In this document: positions 17,355 through 26,117 of the stretch, in pieces
Layout of the letters: every line of letters starts with the position of its first letter
Position numbering within the stretch: position 1 is the first letter of the stretch
Program-made: the position numbers and the translations under genes
Notes under the pieces: model-generated
The model's input: only the letters and a program-made list of their open reading frames with translations
What the model was told of the DNA's origin: nothing
Database searches by the model: none
From: Burkholderiales bacterium
GTDB lineage: Bacteria; Pseudomonadota; Gammaproteobacteria; Burkholderiales; Burkholderiaceae_C
DNA length: 64,000 nucleotides
Direction: 5' to 3'
Assembly: GCA_016703325.1 (NCBI GenBank)
Contig: JADJCH010000018.1
Location: forward strand, 70,857-134,856

Positions 17355-17978
17355 ATGCAAGACCCCACCCAGGCCAAACTCGCCCCCCTGCCCAAGATCA
17401 TCTTCGCCAGTCGCTGGCTGCAGTTGCCGCTCTACATCGGCCTGATCCTGGCCCAGGCGGTGTACGTGTTCCACTTCTGGGTGGAACTGGTGCACCTGAT
17501 CGAGGCCGCGTTCGGCAACCAGCATGCGCTGGAAATCCTGGTCAAAAGCATCGGCTATGTGGCGCCGCCCGAGGGCGTGCTCAAGCTCAACGAGACCATC
17601 ATCATGCTGGTGGTGCTCGGCCTGATCGACGTGGTGATGATCTCCAACCTGCTGATCATGGTGATCGTCGGCGGCTACGAGACCTTCGTCTCGCGGCTCA
17701 ACCTGGAAGGCCACCCCGACCAGCCGGAGTGGCTCAGCCATGTGAACGCGTCGGTGCTGAAGGTCAAGCTGGGCACCGCCATCATCGGCATCAGCTCGAT
17801 CCACCTGCTCAAGACCTTCATCAACGCCGAGAACTACAGCGAGAAGGCGCTGCTGTGGCAGACCGTGATCCACGTGGCCTTCCTGCTGTCGGCACTGGCC
17901 ATTGCATTGGCCGACCGGATCATGCACCCGCCCGGTGCAGCCTCCCACGCTGCCCACGCTGCCCACGCGGACCACTGA
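17355..17978 (+). CDS. UPF0114/YqhA family membrane protein
   Basis: A 207-residue inner-membrane protein with three or four hydrophobic segments (about 22-45, 75-105, 138-155 and 168-187). Family-typical stretches are VVLGLIDVVMISNLLIMVIVGGYE and KLGTAIIGISSIHLLKTF. The family (TIGR00645) is widespread but its function is not established. The C-terminus is a His/Ala-rich tail (AASHAAHAAHADH) that could bind metal, though this is only a compositional remark. A TAGAAT box lies at 17293-17298. The fumarase gene follows 87 bases downstream. Confidence 0.88.
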   Translation: MQDPTQAKLAPLPKIIFASRWLQLPLYIGLILAQAVYVFHFWVELVHLIEAAFGNQHALEILVKSIGYVAPPEGVLKLNETIIMLVVLGLIDVVMISNLLIMVIVGGYETFVSRLNLEGHPDQPEWLSHVNASVLKVKLGTAIIGISSIHLLKTFINAENYSEKALLWQTVIHVAFLLSALAIALADRIMHPPGAASHAAHAAHADH

Positions 17979-18065
17979 CCGCAACGCCGCCAGACTGACG
18001 CAAGCCGCGGCGGCGACGATATCGCCCCCTCTCGTTCCTCACCCAGCCCTCCGAAGGACCTGCCC

Positions 18066-19613
18066 ATGTCCACGATCCGCCAGGACGACTTCATCCAGAG
18101 CATCGCCGATGCCTTCCAGTACATCAGCTGCTACCACCCGCTGGACTACATCCAGGCCCTGGGCGAGGCCTACGAGCGCGAGGAGTCGCCGGCCGCCAAG
18201 GACGCCATCGCCCAGATCCTGACCAACTCGCGCATGTGCGCCGAAGGCCGCCGCCCGATCTGCCAGGACACCGGCATCGCGGTGGTCTTCCTGAAGGTGG
18301 GCCAGAACCTGAAGTGGGACGCCACGATGTCCGTCCAGGACATGGTCAATGAGGGCGTGCGTCGCGCCTACAACCACCCCGACAACAAGCTGCGCGCGTC
18401 CGTGTTGCTCGACCCGGCCGGTGCCCGCAGGAACTCCAAGGACAACACCCCTGCGGTGATCCACTACGAGATCGTCCCGGGTGACCACCTGGAGGTGATC
18501 TGCGCGGCCAAGGGCGGCGGCTCGGAGAACAAGTCCAAGTTCTACGCGCTGAACCCGTCGGACTCGATCGTCGACTGGGTGCTCAAGACCATCCCGACGA
18601 TGGGCGCGGGCTGGTGCCCGCCGGGCATCCTGGGCATCGGCATCGGCGGCACGCCGGAAAAGGCGATGCTGCTGGCCAAGGAATCGCTGATGGCGCCGGT
18701 GGACATCCACGAGCTGAAGGCCAAGGCCGCCAGCGGCGCCGAGCTGACGCGCGTGGAGTCGCTGCGCCTGGAGCTGATGGAGAAGGTCAACGCCCTGGGC
18801 ATCGGCGCCCAAGGCCTGGGCGGCCTGACCACGGTGCTGGACGTCAAGATCCTGGACTACCCCACCCACGCAGCCTCGCTGCCGGTGGCCATGATCCCGA
18901 ACTGCGCGGCCACCCGCCACGTGCACTTCCACCTCGACGGCTCGGGCCCCGCCAGGCTGGAGCCGCCCAAGCTGGAAGACTGGCCGGACGTCACCTGGAA
19001 GGCCGACACCAACGTCGCCACCCGGGTCGACCTGAACAAGCTCACCAAGGAAGAGGTCGCCTCCTGGAAGCCCGGCCAGGTGCTGCTGCTCAACGGCAAG
19101 ATGCTCACCGGCCGCGACGCCGCGCACAAGCGCATCAGCGACATGCTGGAGAAACTTGAAAAAGGCGAGGGCGAGCCGCTGCCGGTGGACTTCACCAACC
19201 GCGTCATCTACTACGTCGGCCCGGTGGACCCGGTGCGTGACGAGGTGGTCGGCCCGGCCGGCCCCACCACCGCCACCCGCATGGACGGCTTCACCCGCAT
19301 GATGCTGGAGAAGACCGGCCTGATCGCGATGGTCGGCAAGGCCGAGCGCGGCCCGGTCGCCATCCAGGCGATCAAGGACAACAAGTCCGCTTACCTGATG
19401 GCCGTGGGCGGCGCCGCCTACCTGGTCTCCAAGGCCATCAAGGCCGCCCAGGTGGTAGGTTTTGCCGACCTGGGCATGGAAGCCATCTACGAGTTCGACG
19501 TGGTCGACATGCCGGTCACGGTGGCGGTGGACTCCGGCGGCACCAGCGCCCACATCGAAGGGCCCAAGACGTGGCAGGCCAAGATCGGCAAGATCCCGGT
19601 CAAGGTGGCCTGA
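18066..19613 (+). CDS. fumarate hydratase, class I (4Fe-4S)
   Basis: Hydrates fumarate to malate in the TCA cycle using an oxygen-labile 4Fe-4S cluster. The 515-residue single-chain protein contains the alpha part (EGRRPICQDTGIAVVF, GGGSENKSKF) and the beta part (GPTTATRMDGFTRMMLEKTG, KDNKSAYLMAVGGAAYLVSKAI). It is of the FumA/FumB type rather than the heat-stable class II FumC. An AAGGA Shine-Dalgarno precedes the ATG. A CWC protein gene follows 25 bases downstream. Confidence 0.96.
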   Translation: MSTIRQDDFIQSIADAFQYISCYHPLDYIQALGEAYEREESPAAKDAIAQILTNSRMCAEGRRPICQDTGIAVVFLKVGQNLKWDATMSVQDMVNEGVRRAYNHPDNKLRASVLLDPAGARRNSKDNTPAVIHYEIVPGDHLEVICAAKGGGSENKSKFYALNPSDSIVDWVLKTIPTMGAGWCPPGILGIGIGGTPEKAMLLAKESLMAPVDIHELKAKAASGAELTRVESLRLELMEKVNALGIGAQGLGGLTTVLDVKILDYPTHAASLPVAMIPNCAATRHVHFHLDGSGPARLEPPKLEDWPDVTWKADTNVATRVDLNKLTKEEVASWKPGQVLLLNGKMLTGRDAAHKRISDMLEKLEKGEGEPLPVDFTNRVIYYVGPVDPVRDEVVGPAGPTTATRMDGFTRMMLEKTGLIAMVGKAERGPVAIQAIKDNKSAYLMAVGGAAYLVSKAIKAAQVVGFADLGMEAIYEFDVVDMPVTVAVDSGGTSAHIEGPKTWQAKIGKIPVKVA

Positions 19614-19638
19614 CCAGGCCCGCGGCGGACCTGCTCCC

Positions 19639-19932
19639 ATGAGCGCGCCAGGCCCATGCACGTCGGCGGCCCCTGCGCTGCGTGAGACCCGCTGCCCGGT
19701 GTGCGGCGGGCCGAACGGCTGCGGTCCGGCCGCCTGCGGCCGGCTCAATCAGAGCTGCTGGTGCAGCGAGTGGAGCATGGCCGGCGCCGTGCTGGAGAAC
19801 TTGCGCGCCCGGGTCTCAGAAGACGGTCGCGCTGCACTGCTCAGCGGCATGGCCTGTGTGTGCCGCCGCTGCGCCGCATCGGCCGGCGCCACCCCGCGAT
19901 CCGGCCAGCCCGGCAGCGCCGGCAGCTCCTGA
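19639..19932 (+). CDS. cysteine-rich CWC family protein
   Basis: A 97-residue protein whose N-terminal half holds a compact cysteine cluster: CPVCGGPNGCGPAACG, then CWC about residues 40-42. This C-x2-C...CWC pattern is the hallmark of the Cys_rich_CWC family (PF14375), a presumed metal-binding module of unknown function. It follows fumarase by 25 bases on the same strand. Its 3' half (19749-19932) overlaps the convergent GGDEF-EAL gene on the other strand, and the residues past the CWC motif look unconserved, so the true end may be less constrained. Confidence 0.68.
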   Translation: MSAPGPCTSAAPALRETRCPVCGGPNGCGPAACGRLNQSCWCSEWSMAGAVLENLRARVSEDGRAALLSGMACVCRRCAASAGATPRSGQPGSAGSS

Positions 19933-22802
19933 GCCGGCACCGGGCGGCTGAACAGAAAGCCCTGCAGCTCATCGCAGCCAAGCTCGCGCAGCAGCTCGGC
20001 CTGCTCGGGGGTTTCGATGCCCTCGGCAACTGTGTGTTTGCCCAGCGTCTGCGCCAGGGCCATGACGGTGCGGGTGATCGCCAACGCCGTCGGGTCGCGG
20101 CCCAGGTCCTTCACGAAGGCACGATCGACCTTCATCACGTCGATCGGCAGGTCACGCAAGGTGGCCAGTGACGAATAGCCGGTGCCGAAGTCGTCCAGCG
20201 CGATCGTCACCCCCCAGGCCCGCAGCTGCGCCAGCTGCTCGCGGGCCTGGTGCGTGTCTCCCACCAGCAGGCTTTCGGTCACCTCCAGCTCCAGCGCGGC
20301 CGGCGGCACGGCATGCATCGAGAGGGCATGCTGAACCTCCTCCAGCAGCCGGCCGCTGGCCAGCTGACGCGGGGAAACGTTCACCGACACCCGCTGCAGC
20401 GCCACGCCTTGCCGGCGCCATTCGGCCAGCTGGGCGCAGGTGGCCCGCAGCATCCAGTTGCCGATGGCCTCGATCAGGTCGGTCTCTTCGGCAATGGAGA
20501 TGAACTCCCCCGGCGGCACCAGCCCCCGCTGCGGGTGGCGCCAGCGCACCAGGGCTTCGGCCGAAGCGATCTGCCCGGTCACAGGGTTCACGCGGGGCTG
20601 GAACCATGCCATCAGCTCCCCCTGCTGAATGCCCCGGCGCAGGTCGGCCGTCAGCTGCAGGCGCGCCTGCGTCTGTGCATCCAGCGAATGCTCAAACACC
20701 GCATAGCGGCCGCGGCCGGCCTGCTTGGCGGCGTACATCGCGATGTCGGCGTGGCGCAGCAGTTCGGCCCGGCTGTTGCCATGCGAAGGCGCCAGCGCGA
20801 TGCCCACGCTCGCCCCCAGGAAGTGGCTGCGCCCGCGCAGGTCGAAGGGCAGCGCCATGCGTTCACAGATCAGGCCCGCCAGCGCAGCGGCACCCACCAC
20901 ATCGGCCTCCGGAAGCAGCACCACGAATTCGTCCCCACCCTGCCGCGCCACCAGCAGGGCCTGCGGCGCGGCCGCACGCAGGCGCTCGGAGGCCTGCCGC
21001 AGCAGTTCATCGCCGATGTCGTGGCCCTGACTGTCGTTGACCTGCTTGAAGCGATCGAGGTCGATGAACAGCACCGCCAGCAGTCTCTCCGGATGTTCGC
21101 GCAACCAAAGGTCCAGTTCATCGTGCAGCCCCTGGCGGTTGGCAAGGCCGGTCAGGCTGTCGTGCACCGCACGGTACAGCAGCGTCTGCTGCCGCTCATG
21201 CGAGGCAAAAGCCACGGCCAGGCGGTCACGCAGCTCCCCCAGGCGTCGGCGCGCCTCCTCGTCGATGCGCAGGTTCTGCGCCGCGCCCGCCCGCAACGCC
21301 GGCCGCAACCCCATGAGCAGCAGGGCCTGGGTGCCCAGGTTCCAGGTCACCGGCAGGCAGACCGCATGGGTCACGCCATCGCAGGCCACCGGGGCACTCC
21401 AGGGCGCAGGCCGATCGACCAGCGACACCCCCCAGAGGTCCTGCTGCTGCGCCTCGATGCCCTCCTCCAGGCCGGACTCAAGGGCCCCCTCGGCTCCGGG
21501 CGGTTCACGCAGCCGCTGCAGCGCGTCCTGAGTCCACACCTCGACACCGGCCCTTCCCGCAGGCGGCAGCACCGCCACCGCGGCCACCGAACGCGGCAGC
21601 ACCGCCAGGGCCTGGGACAACACCTGCTGGACCACGGCATCCAGCGCACCGGCCTGCAGGATCAAGCGGTCGATGTCCGACAGCGCCTGCAGCGACTCCA
21701 GCTGCGCATCGATGCGCCGCGCCATGTCGTTGAAGGACAATGCCAGTTCGCCGAACTCATCGTCGGTGATTGCCTCGACGTTGACCCTCCGCTCCCGCTG
21801 CGCCAGGCGACGGGTGGCCTGCGTCAGGCTCTGCAGAGGTCCCAGCGTGCGTCGCACCTGGGAGATGCTGAGCAGCCCCGCCAGCAGCAGGGCCGCCAGC
21901 GTGACACCGAAGAACCACTGTTCCAGCCCGAGCCCCCCCAGACGGGCCTGGCCTGACTGGGAGAGCCGCTCGAACTGCCAATCCCCGGTTCCAAACTCCG
22001 CCGCCAGGAACAGATCCCAACGGTCCCGCACCAGCCGATCCATATCGTCCATCAACCCCGGCACCGCCAGGCGCAGGTCCCCGCAGTACAGCCTCACCCG
22101 CTGGCCGCTGCTTACGCACCAATGGCTCCCATCCTCGTTCTCCTGCGCCAGCGTTTGCCACAGTTCCTCCGGGGCCAGCTCGGCCACCCAGCGGCGGCCG
22201 TCCGCGGAAGCACCGGGCAGGACCATCAGCACCCGGGCGACTGCCGCCGCCGATTCCGGGGGCAGCTCGATCAGACGCGCGCCGCCAACCTCCACCGTTC
22301 GGTCCCGGCCCTTCAGAAGCACCTGCCGCGACGGTGGGCTCGCACCGATCCTGAGCTGCCCCCATTCTCCGGCACGCTCATCGCTGGCCCAAAGCACGCG
22401 CTGGTCTACCGACAGCAGGGCAGCCCGCGTGAAGATCACGCCCAGGCCCGGCAAAGTCGTGCCGGAGCCTTGCAGCTTCGGCTCGGCCGGATGCACCTCA
22501 CCGGGTGCGCTCTCGGGCCAGGCCCTCATCATCGTGCGCGCGGCCATCAGCCGGCCCAGCACCGCCGTGGCCGCACTGCGCACCCGCTCGGCACGCAGTT
22601 CGGCCGCATTGCGCTGCACCACCTCGTCCACCGCTCTGGAGGACAGCAGCGACATCAAGGCCATCGGCAGGCCGGCCGCCACCAGGAACAGCAGCAGGAA
22701 GCGCCGGCCCACCCGGCTGCCCAGCCCCAGTCCGGAGAACGCCGGCCGACGCAGCCGCAGCACTGCCGCGGGCCGCCGGCGGCTCCAACGCGGCCAGCGC
22801 AT
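19749..22802 (-). CDS. membrane-bound GGDEF-EAL cyclic-di-GMP signalling protein
   Basis: A 1017-residue sensor protein. A first membrane segment (about 34-54) and a second (about 295-315) bracket a periplasmic sensory region; a HAMP-like linker and a GAF-like region (about 385-530) follow. The GGDEF domain keeps GGDEF at residues 622-626 and the EAL domain keeps E749-A-L, with the lower-lobe DDFGTGYSSL, so both cyclase and phosphodiesterase activities are possible. The start codon overlaps the pseudopilin stop (TGATG), which shows an operon. The C-terminal tail beyond the EAL domain overlaps the convergent CWC gene. Confidence 0.93.
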   Translation of the reverse strand: MRWPRWSRRRPAAVLRLRRPAFSGLGLGSRVGRRFLLLFLVAAGLPMALMSLLSSRAVDEVVQRNAAELRAERVRSAATAVLGRLMAARTMMRAWPESAPGEVHPAEPKLQGSGTTLPGLGVIFTRAALLSVDQRVLWASDERAGEWGQLRIGASPPSRQVLLKGRDRTVEVGGARLIELPPESAAAVARVLMVLPGASADGRRWVAELAPEELWQTLAQENEDGSHWCVSSGQRVRLYCGDLRLAVPGLMDDMDRLVRDRWDLFLAAEFGTGDWQFERLSQSGQARLGGLGLEQWFFGVTLAALLLAGLLSISQVRRTLGPLQSLTQATRRLAQRERRVNVEAITDDEFGELALSFNDMARRIDAQLESLQALSDIDRLILQAGALDAVVQQVLSQALAVLPRSVAAVAVLPPAGRAGVEVWTQDALQRLREPPGAEGALESGLEEGIEAQQQDLWGVSLVDRPAPWSAPVACDGVTHAVCLPVTWNLGTQALLLMGLRPALRAGAAQNLRIDEEARRRLGELRDRLAVAFASHERQQTLLYRAVHDSLTGLANRQGLHDELDLWLREHPERLLAVLFIDLDRFKQVNDSQGHDIGDELLRQASERLRAAAPQALLVARQGGDEFVVLLPEADVVGAAALAGLICERMALPFDLRGRSHFLGASVGIALAPSHGNSRAELLRHADIAMYAAKQAGRGRYAVFEHSLDAQTQARLQLTADLRRGIQQGELMAWFQPRVNPVTGQIASAEALVRWRHPQRGLVPPGEFISIAEETDLIEAIGNWMLRATCAQLAEWRRQGVALQRVSVNVSPRQLASGRLLEEVQHALSMHAVPPAALELEVTESLLVGDTHQAREQLAQLRAWGVTIALDDFGTGYSSLATLRDLPIDVMKVDRAFVKDLGRDPTALAITRTVMALAQTLGKHTVAEGIETPEQAELLRELGCDELQGFLFSRPVPAQELPALPGWPDRGVAPADAAQRRHTQAMPLSSAARPSSETRARKFSSTAPAMLHSLHQQL

Positions 22803-23326
22803 CAGTAGTCCGCTCCCCGGCCGATGTAGCTGCCGTTGTTGGCGCGCAGGATGTCGTCGTCGCTCTTGGGCGATGTCAGCGGCTTGGCCGAATCTCCATC
22901 GGGACCCTTGCTGTACAGGTCAAAGTCGGTGTTGAGCGGATTCAGGCTTCGGTTCTTGCGCGCACCTCCGATGGTGCCGCCGGCGATGTTGTAGTACTGG
23001 TAGGCACGACCCCAGGGATCGAGGCGCCCGGACAGACCGACCGCAGCCAGATCGGCCGGGTAGCTGCGCGTCTCGTCAAAGTGCTGGCGGATCGCCGCCT
23101 GCATCTGCGTGATGTCCTGCACCGCCTGGCGCACCCGCACCTTGTTGCGGTACTCGGTCCAGGCCGGCAGGCCCAGCCCCACCAGCACCGCCACCAGGGC
23201 CACGCCGATCAGCAACTCGATCAGCGTGAAGCCTCGCCGCCCATGGCGGACCTGTGGCTGCCGGCACAGCGGCAGGCGAAGGGACAGAAACGGACGGAGT
23301 TCCACCGGGGGCCTGACATGCAACAC
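22802..23326 (-). CDS. GspG-like type II secretion/type IV pilin-like protein
   Basis: A 174-residue prepilin-like protein. The processing site G32/F33 in RRGFTLIELLIGVALVAVLVGLGLP has the +5 glutamate (E37) required for assembly. The C-terminal half (DPWGRAYQYYN, then FDLYSKGPDGDS) is of the GspG pseudopilin type. The 32-residue leader is long for a prepilin peptidase substrate, but no later in-frame start exists before the motif. It overlaps the GGDEF-EAL start by one base, linking a pilus-like fibre to c-di-GMP signalling. No other secretion gene is adjacent. Confidence 0.85.
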   Translation of the reverse strand: MLHVRPPVELRPFLSLRLPLCRQPQVRHGRRGFTLIELLIGVALVAVLVGLGLPAWTEYRNKVRVRQAVQDITQMQAAIRQHFDETRSYPADLAAVGLSGRLDPWGRAYQYYNIAGGTIGGARKNRSLNPLNTDFDLYSKGPDGDSAKPLTSPKSDDDILRANNGSYIGRGADY

Positions 23327-23374
23327 CCCGACAGCGGGGCAACGCCCGGTTTATCGGCCCACCCGCCTCCCCCT

Positions 23375-23410
23375 TGAGTCAGCCCTCAGAGTCAGCCCCC
23401 TGAGTCAGCC
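23375..23410. repeat. 13-bp tandem repeat behind mscS
   Basis: Three copies of GAGTCAGCC start at 23376, 23389 and 23402, a strict 13-base period. They lie in the 98-base gap between the mscS stop and the pseudopilin start. No function is evident. Confidence 0.65.
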
Positions 23411-23424
23411 CAACCCGTTCCGGT

Positions 23425-24762
23425 TCAAGCGCCGGGCCGCCCGGCAGCTTGCGCAGCCCCGACCGATGTCTTCACCACCGGCGCCTGATGCAGCACCCGC
23501 TGCGGGTAGGGGATCTCGATGCCTTCTTCCTGCAACAGGCGCAGCACGGCCAGGTTCACCCCGGTATTCACACCGGCCAGCCCGTTCTGCGGATCGCCGA
23601 TCCAGTAGTACACCGCCAGGTCCAACCCATCGGCACCGAAGGCCAGCAGGTGGGCCGAGGGTGCGGGCTCCGGCAGCACCCGCTCCACCTGCGCCACCCG
23701 GGCCGTGAGCTTGCCGCGCAGGGCCTCGAAGTCGGTCCCGTAGGCCACACTGACCCGGCACTGCTGCAGCAGCTGCGGGTCGGCCAGCGTGAGGTTCTCC
23801 ACCGTGCTGGTGATCAGGGTCTCGTTGGGCACGATGGCTTCCCGCCCGCTGGGCGCACGGATGACGGTGTAGCGGGTGGTGATGTCGGTGATGCGGCCTT
23901 CGAATTCCCCCACCCGGACAATGTCGCCGATGCGCACCGAGCGTTCCGCCAGGATCACGAAACCGCTGACGTAGTTGGCCGCCAGCTTCTGCAGGCCGAA
24001 GCCGATGCCCACCCCCAGCGCGCCGCCGAGCACCGACAGCGCCGTCAGGTCGATGCCCACCACCGACAGCGCAAACAGCAGGCCGATGAACAGCAGGCCG
24101 GCCCGCAGCACATTGGCCGCTGCCTTGCGCAGGGACAGCTGTTCGCCGCTGGCGCCGTCCAGCAGCCGGGACTCCAGGGCAGCAGACACCCACAGCGCCA
24201 GCACCAGCACGAAGCCGGCGGACAGCACCCCCTCCAGCAGGGTGCGCAGGCTCAGCGGGTGGGCGCCGAGCTTCCACTGCACCTCGTCCAGCCACTCCAG
24301 CAGCACCGGCAGCAGCCCGGTCAACCAGAGCACCACCGCAGCCCAGGCGATCCAGGAGATGGTGCGTTCCACCAGCCGCATCATCCGGGAGGCGGGAAAT
24401 GCCGCCGACAGCACCCGCACACTCAGGCGGATGAGGGCCAGCGAGGTCAACACCGGCACAGCCACCGCCAGCACCGTCACCGGCTCACCGGCGGCCTGGA
24501 ACAGCCGCTTGCAGACGTAGGCCATGCCCAGCGCCAGCAGCGGGAACAGCACCCCGTCGACCAGGTGCTCGCCAAACCAGATCGATGGCCGACCCTCCTT
24601 CTGGGGGGATTGACCGTGCGTCAGCCGCACCAGCAGCCAGCTCGATGCCAGCAGCAGCGCCAGGGCCACAAATTCAATCCAGGCGGTGGGCCGGGACAGG
24701 GCGGCCAAAGCCTGCTCAGGGGTCAGAACCGGTTTGACCAGGGACAGCATGGAAGATGACAT
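23425..24762 (-). CDS. mechanosensitive ion channel, MscS family
   Basis: A 445-residue inner-membrane protein with about five N-terminal membrane segments, then the MscS pore helix and beta domain: LSVLGGALGVGIGFGLQKLAANYVSGF, then ERSVRIGDIVRVGEFEGRITDITTRYT and the conserved PNETLITSTVENLT. Channels of this type release solutes on hypo-osmotic shock. The start at 24762 (MSSSMLSLVKP) is chosen for protein quality; a longer in-frame start up to 24825 exists and neither has a strong Shine-Dalgarno. Confidence 0.93.
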   Translation of the reverse strand: MSSSMLSLVKPVLTPEQALAALSRPTAWIEFVALALLLASSWLLVRLTHGQSPQKEGRPSIWFGEHLVDGVLFPLLALGMAYVCKRLFQAAGEPVTVLAVAVPVLTSLALIRLSVRVLSAAFPASRMMRLVERTISWIAWAAVVLWLTGLLPVLLEWLDEVQWKLGAHPLSLRTLLEGVLSAGFVLVLALWVSAALESRLLDGASGEQLSLRKAAANVLRAGLLFIGLLFALSVVGIDLTALSVLGGALGVGIGFGLQKLAANYVSGFVILAERSVRIGDIVRVGEFEGRITDITTRYTVIRAPSGREAIVPNETLITSTVENLTLADPQLLQQCRVSVAYGTDFEALRGKLTARVAQVERVLPEPAPSAHLLAFGADGLDLAVYYWIGDPQNGLAGVNTGVNLAVLRLLQEEGIEIPYPQRVLHQAPVVKTSVGAAQAAGRPGA

Positions 24763-24861
24763 GGCGGAATTGTCGCGGCAGCCGCGACGGACGCTGTCAA
24801 CGGATGCATCTGCCTGCACCGACAATGCGACCCGAACCCGCGTCCACCTTCCACCCTCACC

Positions 24862-25555
24862 TTGGCGCCCCCTACTCCCCTTTCACCCCTTTCCCCCCGT
24901 TCACCCCTTTCATCCCGCGACGAACTGCAGGTCCTGCACCAGGATGCCGCGATGCTGGTGGTCCACAAACCCGCCGGCCTGTTGAGTGTGCCCGGGCGCG
25001 GCCCGGAGCGCGCCGACTGCGTCGCCGCGCGGCTGCAGGCCGAGTGGCCGCAGGCGCGTGTGGTGCACCGGCTGGACATGGCCACCTCCGGCCTGATGGT
25101 GTTTGCGCTGGGGCTGGACGCACAGCGCCACCTCAGCCGCTCCTTTGAGCAGCGCCGGGTGCACAAGACCTACGAGGCGATCGTCTGGGGTCGGCCCACA
25201 TCCGAGCGCGGCAGCATCGACCTGCCGCTGATCTGCGACTGGCCCCAACGGCCGCGCCAGAAGGTGGACTTCGAGGCGGGCCGACCGGCGTTGACGCACT
25301 TGGGAGAAGCTGTGCGACGAGGCGCAGGACGGCTGCGCCACCAGCCGCCTGCGGCTGACGCCGGTGACGGGCCGGTCCCACCAGCTGCGGGTGCACCTGT
25401 GGAGCATCGGCCACGCCATCGTCGGGGACGAGCTGTATGCCCCACCCAGCCCCATGCCCTTGGCCAACAGGCTCTACCTGCATGCCTGCCGGCTGAGCCT
25501 GCCGCATCCGCAGGACGATCGGTCGATCAGCTTCGAAGTCCCCACACCGTTCTGA
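24862..25555 (+). pseudogene. RluA-family pseudouridine synthase, frameshifted
   Basis: An RNA pseudouridine synthase of the RluA/RsuA superfamily. The first frame gives MLVVHKPAGLLSVPGRG and the catalytic segment VVHRLDMATSGLMVFAL with its Asp, then RPALTH. The second frame continues with WEKLCDEAQ, then VTGRSHQLRVHLWSIGHAIVGDELY and a normal C-terminus ending at 25555. The join is at 25300-25301, where one T too many (CACTTGG for CACTGG) shifts the frame; without it the protein would be about 230 residues. The only upstream start is a TTG at 24862 in a CT-rich repeat, so the N-terminus is uncertain. Mutation or sequencing error are both possible. Confidence 0.85.
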
Positions 25556-25610
25556 TCCGGACGGAAGGATCCGGACGGGAAGAGCGTCCACCGTCAGCCT
25601 GAAAACAACG

Positions 25611-25631
25611 AAGCCCGGTCAGACCGGGCTT
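25611..25631. terminator. bidirectional terminator between rluA and the DUF3149 gene
   Basis: Perfect 10-base arms AAGCCCGGTC (25611-25620) and GACCGGGCTT (25622-25631) lie between two convergent genes. On the minus strand the stem is followed by CGTTGTTTTC, a usable U-rich tract; on the plus strand the flank is less T-rich. Confidence 0.7.
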
Positions 25632-25664
25632 GCGCTGCCTGGGCGACACCCGTCGCAGCCAGAT

Positions 25665-25817
25665 TCACTTGCCGGCGCGGGCGGCCGCTTCGGCATCCTT
25701 GCGCATGTTCTCCAGGAAGAAGCGGACGTAGAACACACCCATGCCCAGCGTGATCGCGATCACGACAGCACTCATCAGTCCGTAGTCGGTGGAGAAAAAA
25801 TCAGCCAGAGCTTTCAT
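25665..25817 (-). CDS. DUF3149 small membrane protein
   Basis: A 50-residue protein starting MKALADFFSTDYGLMSAVVI with one membrane segment (about 13-35) and a charged C-terminus (ENMRKDAEAAARAGK). This is the pattern of DUF3149, a small betaproteobacterial family of unknown function, often found singly near housekeeping genes. A strong GGAGG Shine-Dalgarno lies seven bases before the ATG, and a terminator follows at 25611-25631. Confidence 0.82.
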   Translation of the reverse strand: MKALADFFSTDYGLMSAVVIAITLGMGVFYVRFFLENMRKDAEAAARAGK

Positions 25818-25927
25818 GAGAACCTCCTCGTTGCAGCAGGCTGCGATCTGAACCGATCTGGAGGTGTTTCGTTTTGTCGTGCGTCAACCGGATTCGCCGA
25901 CAGGTCGTTGTGTGCAGCACGAAAGCG

Positions 25928-25960
25928 AAAAAAAGGCCCCCCAGACTGCTCTGGAGGGCC
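25928..25960 (-). terminator. rho-independent terminator at the end of the epimerase operon
   Basis: On the minus strand an 11-base stem (25960-25950 with 25945-25935, one G-T pair) and a four-base loop are followed by seven T. It lies about 160 bases downstream of the epimerase stop at 26118. The rest of the 25818-26117 gap holds nothing recognisable apart from the upstream region of the DUF3149 gene. Confidence 0.8.
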
Positions 25961-26117
25961 AATGCTCTGATGCGCCGACTGGGCCGCTGCCCCTGGATCG
26001 ACGGAACCTAGGCTATTCCCTTCGTGCGCCTACCGCACTAGGGAAAGTGATGAGGAACTTTCAGGAAGTTCCTCAACGGTGCGTTTCAGCACACCCGACA
26101 CGACCAACGCCGTCGGA

